From an uncultured Lactobacillus sp. (GTDB lineage: Bacteria; Bacillota; Bacilli; Lactobacillales; Lactobacillaceae): 64,000 nucleotides of DNA. The DNA lies in the NCBI GenBank assembly GCA_937874695.1, contig CALNAJ010000028.1, positions 248,001 to 312,000 on the forward strand, read 5' to 3'. Below, in pieces: positions 57,407 through 64,000 of the stretch (the first letter of the stretch is position 1; every line of letters starts with the position of its first letter). The notes under the pieces are model-generated. The model had not been told where the DNA came from. It did not search any database and worked only from the letters and a program-made list of their open reading frames with translations. The translations under genes were made by a program, and so were the position numbers.

Positions 57407-57907
57407 CTAATCGTAAAGCTCCAATGAATCCTCGTAACCAATCCCCCATGGGTGACTGCGTAGCGGCTGGCGGAAGAGGTAAAGGTTCTCGTAACCTTCG
57501 TTTAAAATCAACGTCTGTTTGCTAGAACCCGTTCCGGTGACCGTCCCCAATCGAATCTTAGCGACCGCATCGTCTTCCTCAACGGGCAGGTAAATCTTGT
57601 AGATCTGACGATTCTTCTTATCCTTCTTAGCCTTGTACGTAGCCAATGAAGATGCCCCCCAGGTCCATTTGAGATTCTTGAAACGGGCATTCGTCGTTGT
57701 CTGATAATCAAACGCAATCCGCTTCGATTTAATTGTGAGCTTACTGAAATCGTAATGACGCACATGATGAACTTTTTCCGAACTTATGTAGCCGTACCAC
57801 GTGCCCTGATACTGGCTCGGCAGTGCATCCGCTTGGGCTGGCACCGTCAGCAGTGTCCCCCCCAACAAGATACCCGCTAAACCAAAGAGAAATCCTTTCC
57901 CACGCAT
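57407..57907 (-). CDS. Small secreted hypothetical protein (paralogue 2)
   Basis: 166 residues. Signal peptide to ~residue 27 (TVPAQAD). Shared with the first paralogue: ALPSQYQGTWYGYISSEK near the start, a central WTWGASSLATYKAKKDKKNR and LYLFRQPLRSHPWG at the end. The ATG at 57907 lies 6 nt after AGGGGG. It is first of the two genes, 18 nt before its paralogue, and is probably co-transcribed. Confidence 0.75.
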   Translation of the reverse strand: MRGKGFLFGLAGILLGGTLLTVPAQADALPSQYQGTWYGYISSEKVHHVRHYDFSKLTIKSKRIAFDYQTTTNARFKNLKWTWGASSLATYKAKKDKKNRQIYKIYLPVEEDDAVAKIRLGTVTGTGSSKQTLILNEGYENLYLFRQPLRSHPWGIGYEDSLELYD

Positions 57908-58177
57908 CGGCATCCCCCTGCTTTCTGAAATAATTGTTACCACAATTAACTATCTTAAATATAGGTCAACCTGATAAATTAAACAAGCTATTTCTAGTCT
58001 GATTAGTTGGATGATTCGCTGGCCTGATGCCATTTATATTGTTAAATTTACCCAATTTGTGTAAAGTGTCTCTTTCAATATAAAAATGAGTGTCAACCGC
58101 AACTGCAGCTAACACCCAAATCTTATTTTTTAGTTCTGTATCAAAGGCTGACCATTCGTCCAATTTTCCAAATAATT

Positions 58178-59347
58178 TCAATTATCTGTATAGTCCCAGA
58201 AGTGTAGCTTCATTCCGGTCAACCCCAGCACGGTATGGCTAGTCAGTGCCGCCCCGCCTAACAGGGTAGCCAACTGGATATTCGGAATCAGCTTCACCGG
58301 AATATCGTAGCCCGACAACCGCTTAAAGTAGTTGCGGACCTGAGGGATGGCACTGGGCATCTGATGGAGGAGTGGCGAATTCAGGTAGAAAACATCGGGA
58401 TCGAGCATCCCCACCACGTTGTTCAGAATGCCGGCGATGCCATTCGCAAATTGCGACAGCACCGTGATCACCTCGGCGTTGTGATCGGCATATAGTTTAG
58501 AAATTTCATCTAACGACATATCCGCTTTGCCCAGCAAGTCGCTGATCTGATGAATCACGGCATACTCGGAGTAAACGTCCTGGTACGTCACCTGGCTACG
58601 GCTGTTATTGATGGAGAACGCCGGCATGACAATGTTGTGACCAAGATTACCGACCCTGCCCTGCGATCCCCGGTAAAGTTTGTTCTCCAAAATAAAACCG
58701 GCCGCAATTCCCTGGTGAATACTCAACGTCACCGTATTCTCTAGCCCCAGCTCCTCCACAAAGTCACGAGAGTAGATGGCAGAAAGGTTCGCCTCATTTT
58801 CCAACAAAATCGGCACCCCGTATTTCGCGAAGTAGGCCTTGAGGTCCAGGTCGCCAAGGTCCAGGAAGGACTCCTGCACCTGCGTGCCGTTGGTAATCCC
58901 ATGAATGGCAAAGCAGATACCCACCAGGCCGCGAGTCGTTCCGGGAATTGCCGTGAACTGGCCGATCAACTCGTCCAATGTCGTCGCTAAATCCGCGATT
59001 CCCGTGGCTGTGACTTGCTGGAACTGTAGCGTCTCGCCATCCAGGTAACAAGCCAGTGCCCGAATGACCTGAGAATCCAGTTCAACCGTCAACGTATACC
59101 CATAGTGTCGATTAATCTCAATCAGCGTGGGCTTCCGGCCACCATTTGAGGACGCCGACCCGGATCCAATCTCGGAGACGACCCCTCGATCCTGCATTTC
59201 ACTGCACAGCAGCGACACGGTGGCCTTGTTCAGGCCCAGATCACGGGCAATCGCCGACCGCGACGTTGCGCGGTGATTGAAAATATACGCAACAATTCTT
59301 TGATAGTTATAATCATGTGAATTACTTCGACTCGCTGATTCTGCCAC
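58178..59347 (-). CDS. xylR: ROK-family repressor, XylR-like
   Basis: 389 residues with GTG at 59347 (GGGAG 8 nt upstream). N-terminal winged helix-turn-helix RSAIARDLGLNKATVSLLCS, then a ROK domain with GLVGICFAIHGITNGT and the incomplete zinc/catalytic set usual for repressors. Its place downstream of a beta-xylosidase and pentoside symporter makes a xylose repressor (XylR) the best guess. It follows the operon terminator and so has its own transcript. Confidence 0.8.
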   Translation of the reverse strand: MAESASRSNSHDYNYQRIVAYIFNHRATSRSAIARDLGLNKATVSLLCSEMQDRGVVSEIGSGSASSNGGRKPTLIEINRHYGYTLTVELDSQVIRALACYLDGETLQFQQVTATGIADLATTLDELIGQFTAIPGTTRGLVGICFAIHGITNGTQVQESFLDLGDLDLKAYFAKYGVPILLENEANLSAIYSRDFVEELGLENTVTLSIHQGIAAGFILENKLYRGSQGRVGNLGHNIVMPAFSINNSRSQVTYQDVYSEYAVIHQISDLLGKADMSLDEISKLYADHNAEVITVLSQFANGIAGILNNVVGMLDPDVFYLNSPLLHQMPSAIPQVRNYFKRLSGYDIPVKLIPNIQLATLLGGAALTSHTVLGLTGMKLHFWDYTDN

Positions 59348-59487
59348 AACGTCCACTCCCGACTAATTTTTCACAAATTCACGTGTGTACCAAAAGTTTA
59401 ACACACTCTGCTAATAGCACTAAACGATTCTTTCTTTTCATTTAACAACGAACCGCCCTGCCCCAGTGACGATCACCGTCAGCGGCG

Positions 59488-59524
59488 AAAAATGATCTAA
59501 CCTCTGCGCGAGATTAGACCATTT
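59488..59524 (-). terminator. Terminator of the xyloside operon
   Basis: AAATGGTCTAA pairs with TTAGATCATTT on the minus strand, then TTTC, just past the GH43 stop. Confidence 0.8.
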
Positions 59525-59534
59525 CTCCCCGCGC

Positions 59535-61088
59535 TTACCGCGTCACGTCGTACGTGAAGTCGGTAAACGTTGCCTGGGTACTGTTGCGTTTATACATATC
59601 AATGACGTCTAAGCCAATGAAGTTCCCGGTATACCCGCCGGACAGGAAGCTGACATCCATCGCCCCCAACGAGGTCTGCTTGACCCCATCGTTGACGATA
59701 AATTCGGCTTGCGATTCGTTGATCTGAATGCTGAAGTTATACGTGCCGTCACCGCTGACCGGAATCTTGGTGATCTGTTCAAACTCCCCGGCAATTGACC
59801 GATGGAGAATGACACATGGTTTGTCGTTTTCATCCAGTGTAACCATCAACAACACGTAGTTGTCCAGATCCAGGTATAGTGTCATTCCGGCCATCTGTAG
59901 GTAGCTTTCAGGCTTATATTGCATCTGCACAGCAGCCCGACAGTAGAAGTCCACTTGCCGCGTGGCAATCAGGTGTTGGTCAAACGCCGACTGGGGCGAC
60001 TGGCCACCAGCGAGCGTTAACCCGGACTTGCTTGGCTGTAACCACGCCTTGTTTGGAAACTGCCGCAACGTGTTCCAGTACTCCGTATTCAGATGGTCGC
60101 CAGTCAGGCTATCGCTAAAACTGTGACTCTGAATTGGCGTACTGTCCACGCCAGCGGGTGCTGGGGCTTCCAGACTGGGATGATTGCCACCGCTCGCTAA
60201 CCTCAGCCAACCATCATCGGTCCAAACGACCTTTTGAATAGCAGTTTCACGGCCCAGAACGGGGTCATCACCCTTGAGTGGCCGGGTGCATAGGTGCGCC
60301 ATGTACCACTCGTGATTAGGTGTTTCGGTGATACTGGCATGACCGGCACACTGCAATGGCAGGATGGGGTCGTTGGCCGACGTCAACATTGGATTCTGTG
60401 GATCGACCTCGTAAGGTCCCCAAACGTTACGGCTCCGAGCCACCGTTTCTTGGTGACCGGCTTCCGTCCCACCTTCGGCACATAATAGGTAGTAATACCC
60501 ATCGTGCTTGTAGATCTGTGGGGCTTCCGTCTTTCGAGCAGCCGTTCCCTTGAAGATCACCCGGGGTTTACCTTGGAGTTCCAAGGTATCGGCATCGATC
60601 TTTTGGGCCACGATACCCGCGGACTTGTTGTGCGTTGACAGCCGGTAATCCCAAATTTCATTCAGGAAGTAGGCCTGCCCGTCATCGTCAAAGAAGATCG
60701 AGGGGTCGAAACCAGAACTTTTGATGTAAACGGGTTCGCTCCACGGGCCATGGATGTCATCGGCCGTGACAATGTAGTTGTCAGCGTCTTTGTATGGCAC
60801 CTTAGTGGCGTTAACGTTGGTATAAACAATGTAGTATTTGCCGTTATGGTAACTGGCGAACGGCCCCCAGATGGAACAGCCGGTCGGATTCCCTTGCAGA
60901 TTAATGTTGTTATCCGGTTGGAGCACCGACGTTTCGTAGGTCCAGTTGACCAAGTTATCCGAGGAGTAGACCCGGATACCGGGCAGCCACTCGAAGGTCG
61001 AGACGACAATGTAGTATTTATCTTTGACACGAAAGAGTACGGGATCGGGATTGAACCCGGTCAGGACAGGATTTTGAATATTTCTCAT
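59535..61088 (-). CDS. xynB: GH43 beta-xylosidase
   Basis: 517 residues; five-bladed propeller plus C-terminal beta-sandwich, as in GH43_11 beta-xylosidases. Catalytic base D15 (GFNPDPVL), pKa-modulating D128 (SGFDPSIFFDDDG) and acid E188 (RKTEAPQIY). No signal peptide, so it cleaves imported xylo-oligosaccharides to xylose in the cytoplasm. Second gene of the operon, 14 nt after the symporter. Confidence 0.9.
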   Translation of the reverse strand: MRNIQNPVLTGFNPDPVLFRVKDKYYIVVSTFEWLPGIRVYSSDNLVNWTYETSVLQPDNNINLQGNPTGCSIWGPFASYHNGKYYIVYTNVNATKVPYKDADNYIVTADDIHGPWSEPVYIKSSGFDPSIFFDDDGQAYFLNEIWDYRLSTHNKSAGIVAQKIDADTLELQGKPRVIFKGTAARKTEAPQIYKHDGYYYLLCAEGGTEAGHQETVARSRNVWGPYEVDPQNPMLTSANDPILPLQCAGHASITETPNHEWYMAHLCTRPLKGDDPVLGRETAIQKVVWTDDGWLRLASGGNHPSLEAPAPAGVDSTPIQSHSFSDSLTGDHLNTEYWNTLRQFPNKAWLQPSKSGLTLAGGQSPQSAFDQHLIATRQVDFYCRAAVQMQYKPESYLQMAGMTLYLDLDNYVLLMVTLDENDKPCVILHRSIAGEFEQITKIPVSGDGTYNFSIQINESQAEFIVNDGVKQTSLGAMDVSFLSGGYTGNFIGLDVIDMYKRNSTQATFTDFTYDVTR

Positions 61089-61102
61089 ATGGCAACTAGC
61101 TC

Positions 61103-62521
61103 CTATTTTTCTTCGTTGGCAGCGGCTTCTTCAGCTAATTCCTTAGCGTTCCGTTCCTTCAATTCAGCAGAAATCCGCTTGTAGGTTTCCTTATCCAAAT
61201 TGTAGAACTTCATGGAGAAGATAGCGATGAAGTAAATGATAATAGGCACAATTGTCGTGGCGATAACGATCCCGTGTAAGGCACCAGCAGTTTGATGCTG
61301 CGTCGTTGCCACGTAACCGGTAGCGGAAAGAACCAGGCCAGGAATCATCCCACCTAAGGCGTTCCCACATTTGAACACGAAACCGATGATGGCGTAGATG
61401 ACACCACCCATCCGTTTGTTCGTCTTGTATTCACCATATTCAACAGTTTCTGGAATCAAGGCCCACATGTAAGCGGAAATCATCCCGTTACCAACTGAGG
61501 CGATCCCACGAGAAATGAAGATCCAGACGATCCATTCTGGCTTAGCGAAGAACAGACCAATCATCCCAATGATGTCGGCAGCCACAGAAACAATGATCAA
61601 TTGGAACTTGGTCATATGGTTGGCTAACCAAGGAATAGCTGGAATGAAGGCCAAGGCTGGTAAGGTCCCGGCTAAAGAGTACCACTTAACCAAGTCGGCA
61701 CGGCCAACATAGTAAGTGACGTAGTAGATCCCAGTTGAACTAACGATTGACTTAACCCCGTAAATCACGAAGAAGAAAATACATAAGACGACTAAGGGAC
61801 GGTTATGTAATAATTGTTCGAAGACATCTTTTACTTGGATCTTCGCATGTGAAGCTGGCACCTTAACCCGTTCGTTAGTGGAGAAGAAACAACCCCAGAG
61901 TAACAGGCCACCCATGACACCCATGATAACCATGGTCAGTTGCCAACCTTTGGCAGCGCCCATACTCTTCGTAAAGAGATCGGCTAAGAATGGCACGAAG
62001 AACGCCACGATAACTTGACCAACGTTGGCCAAGAAGGTCCGGTACGTCGTTAAACTAACAGATTCTTGTTGGTCGTTGGTCATAGCGGACGTTAAGCTCC
62101 CATAAGGAACGTTGACGAACGTGTAGCAAACGGACAACAGAATGTAAGTCACGTAGGCGTAAGCTAATTTACCCACACCGCCGAAACTTGGTACCGTAAA
62201 ACAGAGAACAGCTAAGATGGCAAATGGAATCGCGCCATATAGCAGGAATGGCCGGTACTTCCCCCAGCGGGTATTCGACTTATCAACGAAGAATCCAATG
62301 ATCGGATCACTGAATGCATCGATAAACCGGACCACTAAGAATAGTAATGAAGCGGCACCGGCGGACAATCCAAAGACATCGGTGTAAAAGAAGAGTAAGT
62401 AACTCGACAAACTTGCGTAAATTAAATTACAGGCAAAATCACCAAGCCCAAACCCAACCTTTTCACCCACACCAATCTGACCAATTGGCCTGATGGTGCG
62501 TTTTGGTTGTGCATTTTCCAT
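61103..62521 (-). CDS. GPH family pentoside:cation symporter (XynT/XylP-like)
   Basis: 472 residues, twelve transmembrane segments. Start motif GFGLGDFACNLIYASLSSYLLF, then RFIDAFSDPIIGFFVDKSNT and the C-terminal IPETVEYGEYKTNKRMGG typical of the xyloside branch of GPH. It likely imports xylobiose or other xylosides for the following GH43 enzyme. Promoter and cre site lie 55-75 nt upstream of the ATG; AAGGAG is about 11 nt from it. Confidence 0.87.
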   Translation of the reverse strand: MENAQPKRTIRPIGQIGVGEKVGFGLGDFACNLIYASLSSYLLFFYTDVFGLSAGAASLLFLVVRFIDAFSDPIIGFFVDKSNTRWGKYRPFLLYGAIPFAILAVLCFTVPSFGGVGKLAYAYVTYILLSVCYTFVNVPYGSLTSAMTNDQQESVSLTTYRTFLANVGQVIVAFFVPFLADLFTKSMGAAKGWQLTMVIMGVMGGLLLWGCFFSTNERVKVPASHAKIQVKDVFEQLLHNRPLVVLCIFFFVIYGVKSIVSSTGIYYVTYYVGRADLVKWYSLAGTLPALAFIPAIPWLANHMTKFQLIIVSVAADIIGMIGLFFAKPEWIVWIFISRGIASVGNGMISAYMWALIPETVEYGEYKTNKRMGGVIYAIIGFVFKCGNALGGMIPGLVLSATGYVATTQHQTAGALHGIVIATTIVPIIIYFIAIFSMKFYNLDKETYKRISAELKERNAKELAEEAAANEEK

Positions 62522-62575
62522 GAATGAGGCATCTCCTTCGACTATAAATTTAAAATATTAAACTAACCACCTCGA

Positions 62576-62597
62576 AGTATATCAGGAAGCGATTTCA
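62576..62597 (-). promoter_or_regulatory. Extended -10 and cre-like site of the xyloside operon
   Basis: On the minus strand TGAAATCGCTTCC (cre-like, one mismatch) is followed at once by TGATATACT, an extended -10. CcpA binding here would block the promoter. The 62600-62955 stretch upstream is A/T-rich; it holds one 30-codon open frame at 62781-62873 with a poorly placed GGGGG, and nothing else recognised. Confidence 0.55.
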
Positions 62598-62956
62598 ATT
62601 CAAGAGGCCGAAGGAGTTGGACATGCTAGTTTCAGATGGGATATTTAATTATGAAAGCACTTTCCAAAAGACGTTACTACTTATTTTGCGAATTTGTATG
62701 TTTTGTGAAAAATATTTTATGAAAGTTTTAAAAGCCATGATTTTAAATGTTGTTTTAAGAAAATAAACTAATCGGGGGATATGAACGATTTGCTAACTGT
62801 TACTGACGATAATCCCTATCGTAACGGGGATTTTCACGATAATACTTTGGCCTTAGTAAATGAAAGCAACTAACCTATCGGGTGAATACCGCTCCTAAAC
62901 AACTGCCGACGTACCGGCAATTCTACAGCATCTTCTAACAAGCTCGCTTACATTAA

Positions 62957-63006
62957 CGACAACGACCGGTGCCCATTCAACTTTCTTGGCACCGGTCATT
63001 GTCGTT
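62957..63006 (-). terminator. Strong hairpin after the phosphoribosyltransferase gene
   Basis: GACCGGTGCC pairs with GGCACCGGTC, and the stem extends through GACAA/TTGTC. The T-run is weak on the minus strand, so termination strength is uncertain. Confidence 0.6.
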
Positions 63007-63041
63007 TATCGGGTTTGTTTAATTTTTAGATCAAAGCGTAT

Positions 63042-63584
63042 TTATCGTGGAAACAAGGGCAGTTCCGCTAAGAATTCAATGTCTGGTCGATCGACCGCAT
63101 CACCCTCTGCCAGAATGGCCAGCTGCCCCACGACCGTTGCGCCGGCCTTCTCAATCAAGGCCTGGGCCGCCGCAAGTGAGCCGCCACTGCTGATGACATC
63201 ATCGACAATGACAACCTTCTTGGCGACTAGCTTATCCGCATCGGTCCCGTCCAGGACCAATTGCTGTGGTGCACTGGTCGTGATGGCCTTTACTGGCACC
63301 GTCAGTGGCGCCACCATGTAGTCCTTCACGTTCTTCCGCAAGACCACGAACTGGGGGTGATTCGTGACGCGACTCAATTCTTGCGCCAATGGAATTCCCT
63401 TACTCTCTAAGGTGACAAAATAATCGAAATCTGCCGGCACGCGTTTTGCCAAGGCCTGAGCCGCATAATCCGTCAGTTCAGCATCACCCAGCAATACGAA
63501 AGACGCAATCGATGTGGTGTCACTGATTGGCATGATCGGCAGGCGCCGGGTTAACGGCCCAATCTTAATCTCAAAAGTTTTCAA
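63042..63584 (-). CDS. Purine-type phosphoribosyltransferase
   Basis: 180 residues. PRPP-binding motif VVIVDDVISSGGSLAAA, plus VTLESKGIPLAQELSR near residue 60, as in adenine and xanthine phosphoribosyltransferases. It should convert a free purine base to the nucleotide. TTG at 63584 is the start, with GGGGGT 7 nt upstream, 3 nt after the permease stop. The coupling to a nucleobase-type permease supports salvage of imported base; which base is not settled. Confidence 0.82.
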   Translation of the reverse strand: MKTFEIKIGPLTRRLPIMPISDTTSIASFVLLGDAELTDYAAQALAKRVPADFDYFVTLESKGIPLAQELSRVTNHPQFVVLRKNVKDYMVAPLTVPVKAITTSAPQQLVLDGTDADKLVAKKVVIVDDVISSGGSLAAAQALIEKAGATVVGQLAILAEGDAVDRPDIEFLAELPLFPR

Positions 63585-63587
63585 TGC

Positions 63588-64000
63588 TTAGACCCCCAGT
63601 CCCAAGAGTGGCAAACAGAATTTCAGAATCGCTCCCGCCAATAATCCAGCGAAGGGATCGGCCACCGCCGTAATCACCAGTGTAATCGCCGCGATTGTCG
63701 CCGTAGGTCCTTGTAGGGCCACACCGGCGTTGACCGGGAAAATAACGACCGTCCCCAGAATAAACAGGAACCCAGCAATCGAGGCACTCGGCACGTATTT
63801 ACCCAGTTTGGGCAACCACCCGACAGCCAGAATCGCCGCCATGATCAGCATCATCATGATGCCGGCGACGACTGGTTCGGGCGCGCTGGCCGTTGCCGAG
63901 ATAATGGCTTCGACCGGGGCCCCACCCAACAGACTGGTCCCCATATCGGCGATGGATTGCGTGATCGTCAGTAAGTTTAAATCAACCGGATTCGGTTTCT
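63588..64000 (-). CDS. C-terminal part of a nucleobase-type permease
   Basis: The frame is open from the right edge (KPNPVDLNLLTITQSIAD, then MGTSLLGGAPVEAI) to the stop at 63588, about 136 residues. Four hydrophobic segments are visible. GTSLLGG and the segment FILGTVVIFPVNAGVALQG recall NCS2-type transporters; the SulP family is an alternative. Coupling to a phosphoribosyltransferase favours a nucleobase as substrate. The N-terminal two thirds are outside the window. Confidence 0.65.
   Translation of the reverse strand, partial: KPNPVDLNLLTITQSIADMGTSLLGGAPVEAIISATASAPEPVVAGIMMMLIMAAILAVGWLPKLGKYVPSASIAGFLFILGTVVIFPVNAGVALQGPTATIAAITLVITAVADPFAGLLAGAILKFCLPLLGLGV

Noticed and set aside
57966..58181. 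Minus-strand frame of 71 codons after the ROK repressor
   Set aside because: Begins with TTG and has no ribosome-binding site; A/T-rich, no family. Probably the untranslated region downstream of the repressor gene.

Overview
The window looks like chromosomal DNA of a lactic acid bacterium of the family Lactobacillaceae, most likely a heterofermentative plant or fermentation species such as Levilactobacillus. The grounds are gene families rather than any identity search. They include phenolic acid decarboxylase with divergent PadR, a second LepA paired with TetR, GPH sugar/cation symporters, a GH43 xyloside operon, a GH65 phosphorylase, MucBP-type secreted proteins, cre sites and a T-box leader. 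Base composition is moderate and even. No integrase, transposase, phage gene or CRISPR array was seen.

Layout. 1-5 kb: a partial unknown gene, an amino acid permease, a flavodoxin/GNAT pair and a FabV-type enoyl reductase. 5-15 kb: small secreted and DNA-binding proteins, a large MucBP surface protein, a dihydrouridine synthase, a PadR-DUF1700-DUF4097 envelope-stress operon, a cysteine hydrolase and two secreted cell-wall-type hydrolases (C39-like and NlpC/P60). 15-20 kb: a MerR regulator cut by a stop codon, an arylsulfotransferase lipoprotein, a DUF1275 membrane protein, a nucleoside hydrolase and tRNA-Gln. 20-29 kb: a LacI regulator, then two tandem copies (offset about 3.73 kb) of a four-gene module encoding a ROK sugar kinase, a zinc dehydrogenase, a membrane protein and a VOC protein. 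29-30.6 kb: a guanidine-I riboswitch driving a two-gene SMR exporter, then a GNAT.

31-42 kb is sugar metabolism: an operon of GPH symporter, two esterases and GH65 phosphorylase, then a divergent LacI regulator and MFS disaccharide transporter with twin operators, and an oligo-1,6-glucosidase-type GH13. 42-47 kb: PadR/padC with a perfect operator, a NUDIX protein, a small membrane protein and TetR-lepA2. 47-51 kb: four consecutive zinc-ribbon proteins related to the TcaA/YvbJ type. 51-57 kb: two GNAT paralogues around a D-2-hydroxyacid dehydrogenase, a stand-alone EAL protein, a T-box-controlled peptide-binding lipoprotein and two paralogous small secreted proteins. 58-62.5 kb: a xylo-oligosaccharide operon (symporter, GH43) with a ROK repressor. 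63-64 kb: a phosphoribosyltransferase and a truncated nucleobase-type permease.

The most unusual feature is a family of nine copies of a structured intergenic element of about 185-205 nt at eight intergenic sites. Each full copy has a terminal stem closing three hairpins and a conserved GGTCCCCACAG-type segment. The stems differ in sequence between copies but keep their pairing, which argues for selection on structure. Five copies sit with the same end 13-35 nt from a stop codon. The transcribed strand and the function are not known from sequence alone.
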